Shown in pieces: positions 24,533 to 32,314 of a DNA stretch of 36,127 bases. Source of the stretch: a virus. The translations under genes were made by a program, and so were the position numbers. A model generated the notes under the pieces. The model worked only from the letters and a program-made list of their open reading frames with translations. It did not search any database and had not been told where the DNA came from. Each line of letters opens with the position of its first letter. Within the stretch, counting starts at the first letter, position 1. The stretch covers positions 1 through 36,127 of the IMG/VR virus record IMGVR_UViG_3300044608_000900. One strand, written 5' to 3'.

Positions 24533-27500
24533 ATGCCTCTTTCTAGATTAGAAAATTTCTTAAAGAATGCAGAAGGTAATATTCTTTATGTGAGTCCATC
24601 GGATTTTGATGCTACTGATAGTTTTGAGAATCAAGGCAACTCATTAACAAGACCATTCAAAACCATTCAAAGGGCATTAATTGAAGCAGCAAGATTTTCA
24701 TATCAAAACGGAAGAAATAACGATAAAATTGATAGAACTACAATTCTAGTTTATCCTGGAACTCACTATATTGATAATAGACCTGGATATTCTATTACTG
24801 CATCAGGAAGTAATGTTTCTTATAAAAAAAGAACAGGTGCTACAACTTGGACCTCCGCAACTCTCGATGAGTTTGGAACAAATACAAATTATGATATTTT
24901 AAACACAAATAACGACTTATATAAATTTAATTCAGTTAATGGTGGTGTAATTTTACCCCGTGGTACATCCATTATTGGTTATGATTTAAGAAAAACAAAA
25001 ATTCGTCCTCTCTATGTTCCAAATCCAGAAGATACTACTATTGAAAACAGTAGTATCTTTAATGTAACTGGTACTTGTTATTTTAGTGTTTTTACATTTT
25101 TGGATGCGGATACAACAAAGACAGTATTTAGAGATTATACAGACAATAGATTTGTTCCTAATTATTCTCACCACAAATTAGTATCATTTGCTTATGCTGA
25201 TGGTGTAAATAAAGTCGTTTTGGGTGGAACAGAACAGACTGATTTGACTGACCTTGATATGTATTACTACAAGGTCGCAAGAGCATATGGTGATTTAACA
25301 GGAAGAGGAGTTATTGACTATCCAAGTAATAATGATTTTGAAACTTCTGTTGATGAATACCGTATTGTAGGGTCACTTCAAGCAAATCCTTTTGGTATTT
25401 CATCAATTTATGGTGGAGATGGTGTCACTACTCCAAAAAATGTTATTACCGTAACAACTAAAGATTTCTTAACAGGAGATGATAAACCACACGGATTATC
25501 TGTTGATAGTCCTGTTTTGATTTCTGGAATTACCGCAGATTCGGCAGCATTTAATGGTTCATTTACTGTAAAAGAAGTTGTTGGTTTAACAACATTTACT
25601 TATACCTCTACTGCAGCACCAGCAAACGTAACTCCAGCAGCAAGTGATTACGAAAGTGGCATTGTAACAATTGAATCCGACACCGTAAGTTCTGCATCTC
25701 CTTACGTCTTCAACTGTTCTATTCGTTCTGTTTATGGTCTTTGTGGAATGTGGGCGGATGGAGCAAAGGCAGATGGATTTAAGAGTATGGTCGTCGCCCA
25801 GTATACTGGGGTTTCACTTCAAAAAGATGACAATGCTTTCTTAGTATATGAGAATGGTGCTTATCAAAGTAATGAAACTTTAGATATTAACAGCACTCAA
25901 AGACCATTGCATACAAATGGAAATGCGATTTATAAACCAGATTATGAGAATACACATATTCGTGTATCAAATAATGGTTTCGTTCAGTGTGTTTCAATCT
26001 TCGCAATTGGTTTTGCTAAACATTTCTTAACCGAAAGTGGTGGTGATATGTCTATCACCAACTCAAACTCCAACTTTGGTGCAATTTCTCTCGAATCAAC
26101 TGGATTTAGAAATGAATCATTCGATAGAGATGATGTTGGTTATATTACACACATTATTCCACCAAAAGAGATTGATAATATTGAAAATGAAGTTACTTGG
26201 TTATCTTTAGATACAGAAAAAATAATTAGTGTTGCAAATACAAGTAAGTTATATCTTTATAATTATAAGTCTTTAGATGTAAAACCAACACATCAAGTCG
26301 ATAATTATAGAATTGGTGCAAGAGTAAATGACAACTTAAATCTTACAGTTATTATTGGAACAGCACAAACAACTTACACAACTCCAATTTTAATGACTGT
26401 TCCAAGTGGAACAGGTATTTCTTCAAAGAAATCATATACCGTAACAAGAACAGGAACACAAAATGATATTAGCAATAATACATTTACATTAAGTACAAAT
26501 CATCAAATTTATAATGGTGAAAGTGTAAGGATTTTCAGTGATACAAGTCAAGGACCAGATGGAATTGATGCTGATGTTGTATATTATGCAATTACTACAG
26601 GATTGGGTTCAAATGAAATCAAAATTGCATATTCTTTAAATGATGCACTTGCAAATCGACCAATTACAGGAATTAATAATAATGGTGGCATCCTCACGAT
26701 TGTAAGTTCGGTAACCGATAAGTTTCCTGGTGATTTGGGTCATCCTATTCAATATGATACAACGCAAAACCAGTGGTATATTACAGGGACAACAACAACT
26801 GCAACAAATAAAATTTATGATGCAATTGTAAATTTTGGGTCTGCAACGTTAGGAAATGAAACTGCATCGACTTTTGTAAAACGTAAAGTTGATACTCGTT
26901 CAATTGAAGATAGAATTTATAAAGTTCGTTATGTAATTCCAAAAGAATTTACAAATGCAAGACCACCACAAGCAGGATTTGTACTACAAGAAACTAAAAC
27001 TGTTGGTGTAAGCACAATTTCATTTGACAATACATATACTCTTTCTGGTTCAACTCCACCTGCTTATTTGAGAAATGAAAAAATCATCTCAAATGTAACA
27101 GTTGGTGCTGTTTCAAATGGAAGTCAAACGGTAACAGCAACAACAGAACTTCCACACGGATTTATAGTTGGAGATAAAGTCAAAGTTCAAAAAATTAAGA
27201 GTACAAATAATCCACTCGGAACTGGTTTAACTTCAACTTATAATGGTTCATATCAAGTTCTTTCAGTTCCAAGTACAAAACAATTTACATATCAAATTTC
27301 TGGAGTAAAAATTAATCCAGGAACATTCACAAACCTAATCAATGAACGTGACACAAGACAAGAAAGAGACCAATTACCTTTAGTGTCAAGAGAACAATAT
27401 TCTGGAAATTATTTTATTTACAGAGTAAATCCAATTAAAAATCATGTTCCAGGAACTGACGGTCAAGATGGAATTTATAATTTAATTATTCTTGCATCAA

Positions 27501-29713
27501 ACGTAAGTCCATCATCAATCGTTGGATATGGAATTTCTCAAAAAGCATTTAATCAGGATGTAAGAAATCTTTATCCACAAATTGACCGAGATAATTTTGT
27601 TTCAGACCCGACTGAAGCAGTTAGTTTTGCTGACATAAAAACATTAGGTAAAGTAGTTACTGGTGATAAGAAAAAATCAATCACTAAAGAGGCAATCAAT
27701 AGTTTTATAAGAAATACAAGAATTGGTTTTGGAATTACTGGTATATCTACAAGTGGAATTGCGGGAACAACAATTACCGTTTATACGGATGTAGAACACA
27801 CATTAAACTCATTAAAACGAGTATCAATTTCTGCTGCTGGTGCTGGTTATGGAAATACTACAATTTATGCATCAAGTCTTACTGGTGGTTCTGGTGCAAA
27901 TGGTTCTGTAAGGGCAAATTTAGCAGCAGGAACAGTTCAATCTGTAAGTATTGTTGACCCAGGTTCTGCTTATGTGGTTGGAAATACACTCACAGTTTCT
28001 GGTTCTCCAGGAATTACACCTTCCGTCAATTCAACATTATCAGTTACAGAAATCAATAATAATGTTGGTGATGGTATTGAACTTTCTGGATTCAATCAAA
28101 CTGATTTAAATGGTGTATTTAAGATTTTAAGTGTTCCGACATCTAAATCTTTTACAATTTACAATCCATCTGGAACAACTTCTTATAACGAAAATACTAA
28201 TGGAAGAATACCAACTGCAGTCTTAGCATCAAAAGGAGTTGGAATTACTTCATTCCGTTTTGATACCGTATCAACAGGTATTGTTACCGTTACTACATTA
28301 TCAGCACACGGATTGCTTTCAGGAAATAAATTCACAATTGTTGGAAGCGGTCATACAATTTATGATAGTTCTTTCTTTGTTAAAGAAAATGTTGGTCTCA
28401 ATACATTTACATTCTATGTTGGTATTGTAACTCAAACAAAAGCATCAACAACAGGAACTCTTCTTAAAGGTGCTATAAGTGCTAATGCACTTAACTTGAC
28501 TAGGGGTGAGGAAAATCTTGGGTCAAGAGCATCGTACATTTATGCTGGCATTACCACATCATTAACTACAACACTTACAACTTCTAGTTCTACTGTTGGA
28601 TTGAGTAGTGCTGCTGGATTTAATCGAGGTGATTATGTTTTAATTAATGCTGAAATTCTTCGTCTTGCAAGTTCTCCAACTGGAAATACATTTACGGTTC
28701 TTCGAGGTCAATTTAGCACATATAAAACAACTGCTGAGGTTGGAACTCAGGTTAAGAAGATTGATATTCTTCCTATGGAGGTTCGTAGACCTTCATTTAT
28801 GAGAGCATCAGGACATACCTTTGAATATCTTGGATATGGTCCAGGAAACTATTCAACTGGTATGCCACAAAAGCAAGCCAGAACTCTCAGTGAAGATGAG
28901 GTATTGACCTCTCAAGCAAGAGAACAATCAGGTGGTACTGTTGTTTATACTGGTATGAACGACATAGGTGAATTTTATTCTGGCAGTAAGAAATTAAGTT
29001 CTGCTACTGGTGAAGAAAAAGTTATTGAAGCACCAATCATTACTTTTACTGGTGATGATGCACAAGGAGAAAATCAAAATAGATTGAGTGGTATTTTTGA
29101 CGATATCCTTGTAAAGGAAAGAATTACAATTGAAGGTGGAGACAATGGAAATCAAAGTTCACAATTCTATGGACCTGTAAACTTCACAAAGAAAATCACC
29201 AATACTGCAGACGAAGGAATTAATACAAAGAACTTATACATCAAAGGAACTGCATCTCAGGGTAAATTAATTACTGTTGGAATTTCTACACCAACAACTG
29301 CTACTATTCCTTCTTCTAATCCTGGTGATATTTCATTTAAAGCAAATCCAACAGATGGTTATATCGGTCAAGTATATCTTAATAATAGTTGGAAAAAATT
29401 TGGTTTAATTAGTAATTCTGCTGATACTTTAGATATTGAAGTAGATAGACTTGGAATTGGAGATACAACAGTATTTCCTTCTGGAATTTCAATTCCCAGT
29501 AAAGGAATTTATGTTGCAGGCAATACATTAATTGAAAATCTTACTGTTACTGGAACTACTGAATTTAGGTCAAACGTTGTACTAGATGATGTCAATTTTG
29601 GCAGTCTTAATATTCAAAAAACTGCAAGATTTAATGGACTTGGTTTATCAACTTCATATGCAATCTATGTTGATAGTCCAAATGTTAATAATGGAAATAC
29701 TGCACTCAAATAA
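24533..29713 (+). CDS. Giant beta-helix/fibre structural protein, N-terminal part (ends at in-frame TAA)
   Basis: This 1,726-aa frame is the 5' part of a longer reading frame that continues in the same frame to 31936. The opening 'MPLSRLENFLKNAEGNILYV' and 'SFENQGNSLTRPFKTIQRAL' then 'DRTTILVYPGTHYIDNRPGY' is a right-handed beta-helix start that I recall from very large cyanophage structural proteins. Near residue 507 'DMSITNSNSNFGAISLESTG' matches a motif of the 15170 fibre. Residues ~1097-1172 hold 'GAGYGNTTIYASSLTGGSGA'-type repeats. The part before the stop, 'YVDSPNVNNGNTALK', does not look like a protein end, because the following in-frame codons resume 'RLYDLEVANNAYALGSVGIG'. The protein may be truncated, read through, or affected by a sequencing error. 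Role: tail appendage, probably host-surface contact. Confidence 0.75.
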   Translation: MPLSRLENFLKNAEGNILYVSPSDFDATDSFENQGNSLTRPFKTIQRALIEAARFSYQNGRNNDKIDRTTILVYPGTHYIDNRPGYSITASGSNVSYKKRTGATTWTSATLDEFGTNTNYDILNTNNDLYKFNSVNGGVILPRGTSIIGYDLRKTKIRPLYVPNPEDTTIENSSIFNVTGTCYFSVFTFLDADTTKTVFRDYTDNRFVPNYSHHKLVSFAYADGVNKVVLGGTEQTDLTDLDMYYYKVARAYGDLTGRGVIDYPSNNDFETSVDEYRIVGSLQANPFGISSIYGGDGVTTPKNVITVTTKDFLTGDDKPHGLSVDSPVLISGITADSAAFNGSFTVKEVVGLTTFTYTSTAAPANVTPAASDYESGIVTIESDTVSSASPYVFNCSIRSVYGLCGMWADGAKADGFKSMVVAQYTGVSLQKDDNAFLVYENGAYQSNETLDINSTQRPLHTNGNAIYKPDYENTHIRVSNNGFVQCVSIFAIGFAKHFLTESGGDMSITNSNSNFGAISLESTGFRNESFDRDDVGYITHIIPPKEIDNIENEVTWLSLDTEKIISVANTSKLYLYNYKSLDVKPTHQVDNYRIGARVNDNLNLTVIIGTAQTTYTTPILMTVPSGTGISSKKSYTVTRTGTQNDISNNTFTLSTNHQIYNGESVRIFSDTSQGPDGIDADVVYYAITTGLGSNEIKIAYSLNDALANRPITGINNNGGILTIVSSVTDKFPGDLGHPIQYDTTQNQWYITGTTTTATNKIYDAIVNFGSATLGNETASTFVKRKVDTRSIEDRIYKVRYVIPKEFTNARPPQAGFVLQETKTVGVSTISFDNTYTLSGSTPPAYLRNEKIISNVTVGAVSNGSQTVTATTELPHGFIVGDKVKVQKIKSTNNPLGTGLTSTYNGSYQVLSVPSTKQFTYQISGVKINPGTFTNLINERDTRQERDQLPLVSREQYSGNYFIYRVNPIKNHVPGTDGQDGIYNLIILASNVSPSSIVGYGISQKAFNQDVRNLYPQIDRDNFVSDPTEAVSFADIKTLGKVVTGDKKKSITKEAINSFIRNTRIGFGITGISTSGIAGTTITVYTDVEHTLNSLKRVSISAAGAGYGNTTIYASSLTGGSGANGSVRANLAAGTVQSVSIVDPGSAYVVGNTLTVSGSPGITPSVNSTLSVTEINNNVGDGIELSGFNQTDLNGVFKILSVPTSKSFTIYNPSGTTSYNENTNGRIPTAVLASKGVGITSFRFDTVSTGIVTVTTLSAHGLLSGNKFTIVGSGHTIYDSSFFVKENVGLNTFTFYVGIVTQTKASTTGTLLKGAISANALNLTRGEENLGSRASYIYAGITTSLTTTLTTSSSTVGLSSAAGFNRGDYVLINAEILRLASSPTGNTFTVLRGQFSTYKTTAEVGTQVKKIDILPMEVRRPSFMRASGHTFEYLGYGPGNYSTGMPQKQARTLSEDEVLTSQAREQSGGTVVYTGMNDIGEFYSGSKKLSSATGEEKVIEAPIITFTGDDAQGENQNRLSGIFDDILVKERITIEGGDNGNQSSQFYGPVNFTKKITNTADEGINTKNLYIKGTASQGKLITVGISTPTTATIPSSNPGDISFKANPTDGYIGQVYLNNSWKKFGLISNSADTLDIEVDRLGIGDTTVFPSGISIPSKGIYVAGNTLIENLTVTGTTEFRSNVVLDDVNFGSLNIQKTARFNGLGLSTSYAIYVDSPNVNNGNTALK
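29711..29713 (+). other. Single in-frame TAA interrupting the giant fibre frame
   Basis: The context is CTC AAA TAA AGA CTT. Both sides are in the same frame (24533 and 29714 are equal modulo 3) and both read as fibre protein. A one-base change from AAA, CAA or GAA would create it. No classic readthrough context is seen. Confidence 0.9.
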
Positions 29714-31936
29714 AGACTTTATGACTTAGAAGTAGCAAATAATGCTTATGCTCTTGGTTCTGTTGGTATAGGGACCACAAATCCAAGTGTAAAATTAGAT
29801 GTAATTGGTAGTACAAAAGTTACAGGAGATTTAACAGTAACTAATGGTGATTTATACATCACCAGAACTGATGGTATTGGTGGAGACATTTATGGAAATG
29901 GTGGAACTGATGGCATCTTTAGTATTTTTAATACTACCAATAGTGGTAAAATTCATGTTTATGCTAAAAATTCTAGTGGAACTAATAATAATATTTTAGA
30001 TATTACTTCATCATCAGCAACGGTTAATGGTTCTTTGAGTGTTACTTCAAATATTACCAATGGTGGATTTGATTTTATATTAGGAAGTACAGACCAATCA
30101 ACAAGAGGAAATAGTGGTTTATCAAGAGCACTTGTTAAGGATGCTGGTGCAACTCTTGCACTTAATTATGCTGGTGATTTTACTAGTGGTGTAAGAGTTG
30201 ATAGTAGAATTAGTGTTGGTGGAACCATCACTGCAACTGCAAACAACTCTTTAACAGAAACCAGAGGAAGTCATTTAAGACTTACAAACTCAGGAAATGG
30301 TGGTGATGCTGTAATCTCTTGGGATAATAATTTAAATGGCACCAACAAACAACGTTGGTATGCTGGTATTGACGCAAGTGATTCATATGCTTGGAAACTT
30401 GCAAGACCAGATACTGCTTATTTTGATGATGAAAATTTTGATAGAAATCTTGGTGGTGGTAATTTACCAGAAACTAAATTAAAGATTGATACAAGTGGTA
30501 ATGCTTCTTTACTTGGTGGTTTGACTTTAAACACAAATAAGTTTACTGTTGCTGGTACTACTGGAAATACCACAATTGCTGGTAGTTTGGATATTGGTGG
30601 TGCTTTTGATTTATCTGTCTCTGGTTCAAGTAAGTTTTCAGTAGATACAAGTGGCAATGTAACCAATACTGGTACTTTAACTGCTACTGGAAAAATCAAA
30701 ACATTTGGAGATTTGGAAGTTGTTTCTGCAGCAACTGTTGGAACTACTCTAGGAGTTACAGGTCAAGTAACTGCATCATCATTTAAAGTTAGAGATGCAA
30801 CAAATGAAGCACTTTTATTAAGAGCAACTGGTATTACCAAAGCATTATCAAAGACTGAACTTGATGCTGCTGCTGGATTCACAATTCAACCACCAGTCAC
30901 GAATAGTACTTTACCAAATGGTAATTCAATTCAACTACAAACTATAACTTTTGATGGAATCACAAGAATATTTGCACTCAAAACAGCAGACAATACAGCA
31001 TTTACACCAATTAGTGCAGCAAATTTACTTGTATCTGTTGGCGGTGTTATACAAAAACCAGAAACTGATTACACAGTTTCTGGTAGCAATATAACATTCC
31101 CAGAATCTGCTTGGTCTAATCCTCCTTCTGGACTGTCTTGTTTTATTATTGCTTTTGGTGGATTGGGTGGTCTTACTCAAAATCAAGATTGGGATGGAGT
31201 TAAAGGTGTACTTTTAGTTGGTTCTGCAACTGATAATTTAGGAATTAAACTTGGTGTTGGTAGTGATAATCAGATATTAACTGCTGATAGTAATACATCA
31301 TCTGGTCTTGCTTGGAAATCTTCATTTGCTGGTAATGCTGCTACTGCTTCCAATCTTACAGGAACTCCCAATATTACCGTAGGAATTGCAACTGCATCAT
31401 CATTTGTGAAATCAGGTGGAACTGCAAGTCAATTCTTAAAAGCAGATGGTTCCGTTGATTCAAATACTTATATAACTCAAGCTGTTCCAGCTGGGGCAGT
31501 ATTCCATTTCGCAACATCAACAGCACCATCTGGATATCTTAAGGCAAATGGTGATACTATACCAAATGGAACTGGAACAGTTCAAGGAATTACTGCCAAC
31601 TTCTCTGCTCTTTATGCTATTCTCGGAAGCACTTATGGTGCTGCCGGAAAACTTCCAGATTTAAGAGGTGAGTTCATTCGTGGTTGGACAGATGGTAGGA
31701 GTGGTGCTGATGCTGGAAGAACTTTTGGTTCTACGCAGGCAGATGACTTCAAGAGTCATAACCACCAAACATCAATTGATGGATTACAAGTTGAAATATC
31801 AGGATCATTGGGGCAAGCTTGGTCAATGGGACCCGGAAATAGACCACAAAACTCTACAAGTTTTTCTATGTATGATAATGGTGGAACAGAAACCCGCCCA
31901 AGAAACGTAGCACTTCTGGCGTGCATCAAATATTGA
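29714..31936 (+). CDS. Giant fibre protein, C-terminal part with phage tail collar domain
   Basis: This stretch of 740 sense codons continues the 24533 frame after the TAA. No ATG or GTG is in frame before 30035, where only a TTG without a ribosome site occurs, so independent translation is doubtful. It opens 'RLYDLEVANNAYALGSVGIG' then 'TTNPSVKLDVIG', a standard fibre turn. The end is a phage tail collar domain: 'AGAVFHFATSTAPSGYLKAN', 'GAAGKLPDLRGEFIRGWTDG' and 'SHNHQT', with the His-rich motif used for metal binding in T4 gp12-type fibres, and a final 'RPRNVALLACIKY' typical of such tips. If the stop is real and not suppressed, the collar tip is lost and this is a pseudogene fragment. Confidence 0.65.
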   Translation, partial: RLYDLEVANNAYALGSVGIGTTNPSVKLDVIGSTKVTGDLTVTNGDLYITRTDGIGGDIYGNGGTDGIFSIFNTTNSGKIHVYAKNSSGTNNNILDITSSSATVNGSLSVTSNITNGGFDFILGSTDQSTRGNSGLSRALVKDAGATLALNYAGDFTSGVRVDSRISVGGTITATANNSLTETRGSHLRLTNSGNGGDAVISWDNNLNGTNKQRWYAGIDASDSYAWKLARPDTAYFDDENFDRNLGGGNLPETKLKIDTSGNASLLGGLTLNTNKFTVAGTTGNTTIAGSLDIGGAFDLSVSGSSKFSVDTSGNVTNTGTLTATGKIKTFGDLEVVSAATVGTTLGVTGQVTASSFKVRDATNEALLLRATGITKALSKTELDAAAGFTIQPPVTNSTLPNGNSIQLQTITFDGITRIFALKTADNTAFTPISAANLLVSVGGVIQKPETDYTVSGSNITFPESAWSNPPSGLSCFIIAFGGLGGLTQNQDWDGVKGVLLVGSATDNLGIKLGVGSDNQILTADSNTSSGLAWKSSFAGNAATASNLTGTPNITVGIATASSFVKSGGTASQFLKADGSVDSNTYITQAVPAGAVFHFATSTAPSGYLKANGDTIPNGTGTVQGITANFSALYAILGSTYGAAGKLPDLRGEFIRGWTDGRSGADAGRTFGSTQADDFKSHNHQTSIDGLQVEISGSLGQAWSMGPGNRPQNSTSFSMYDNGGTETRPRNVALLACIKY

Positions 31937-31947
31937 TAGATTTTTTG

Positions 31948-31955
31948 ATTAAATA
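31948..31955 (+). promoter_or_regulatory. Candidate late promoter box before the vestigial ORF
   Basis: ATTAAATA, followed by CTAAT, lies 23 bases before an ATG with a purine-rich AAAAGGAAAG ribosome site. The flank CTA also follows the box at 32263. The signals look intact although the ORF behind them has only ten codons. Confidence 0.4.
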
Positions 31956-31978
31956 CTAATAAAAGGAAAGATTCTCAA

Positions 31979-32011
31979 ATGCCTACCGAAGTACAGATTT
32001 ATAGAGACTAA
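31979..32011 (+). pseudogene. Vestigial fibre-gene start (MPTEVQIYRD, 10 codons)
   Basis: A late-box and ribosome site lead into ATG and ten codons, MPTEVQIYRD, then TAA. The opening resembles the first residues of several cyanophage fibre genes (M(A/P)TEVQ...R). In-frame codons after the stop read TSGLIRIG before another stop, so the remainder seems deleted or decayed. The rest of the 169-base gap (to 32105) shows no other coding potential. A functional leader peptide cannot be excluded. Confidence 0.4.
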
Positions 32012-32073
32012 ACAAGTGGACTAATTAGAATTGGATAACTGCAAAATTTGTTATAAATTAAAACTAATAACCT

Positions 32074-32081
32074 CATAAATA
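32074..32081 (+). promoter_or_regulatory. Candidate late promoter box before the 53-aa gene
   Basis: CATAAATA followed by CCTC lies 24 bases before the ATG at 32106. The match is seven of eight to TATAAATA. A second, weaker TATAAATT occurs at 32052. Confidence 0.45.
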
Positions 32082-32105
32082 CCTCTATAATGATTCTATA
32101 TTCAT

Positions 32106-32267
32106 ATGAAACAACAAGAAATGATTGAAAACCTCACCAAACAACTACAAAGTTTGGCTGAAGAATTACAAAGTCTTGAAAGACAATTTGTTGCTAAAAA
32201 GGAACAATTTTTAAAAGTACAAGGAGCACTCGAAGCACTTGTAGAACTAAACAAAGAAGAAGAATAA
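32106..32267 (+). CDS. Small coiled-coil protein (53 aa)
   Basis: MKQQEMIENLTKQLQSLAEE, then 'LQSLERQFVAKKEQFLKVQG' and 'ALEALVELNKEEE'. The whole protein is one predicted coiled coil with Leu at regular heptad spacing. I recall similar ~50-residue proteins ending in '...KEQYLKVQGALEAL' next to fibre genes in cyanophages; the role is unknown. It has its own late-promoter-like box and is followed by a terminator, so it may be expressed alone. It could be a fibre assembly chaperone (T4 gp57A is a comparable small coiled-coil chaperone), but that is inference by analogy. Confidence 0.65.
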   Translation: MKQQEMIENLTKQLQSLAEELQSLERQFVAKKEQFLKVQGALEALVELNKEEE

Positions 32268-32270
32268 ATA
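32263..32270 (+). promoter_or_regulatory. Candidate late promoter box overlapping stop codon and terminator
   Basis: AATAAATA, then CTAG, overlaps the stop of the 53-aa gene and sits directly before the hairpin at 32273. Transcription started here would begin within the left arm of that hairpin and so would escape most of it. It is the nearest promoter candidate for the fibre gene at 32315. Confidence 0.45.
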
Positions 32271-32272
32271 CT

Positions 32273-32301
32273 AGAAGGATTATATAATCCTTCTTTTTTT
32301 G
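32273..32301 (+). terminator. Intrinsic terminator after the 53-aa gene
   Basis: AGAAGGATTATATAATCCTT continues as CT, making a 22-base perfect palindrome (9-bp stem with a 4-base loop), followed by eight or so T. It lies in the leader of the next fibre gene. Confidence 0.85.
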
Positions 32302-32314
32302 TAGGTATATACCG

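Noticed and set aside
30035-31936. An independent gene starting at TTG 30035
   Set aside because: There is no ribosome site, and the frame is open and fibre-like for over 300 bases upstream to the TAA at 29711. It is better seen as the 3' part of the giant fibre.
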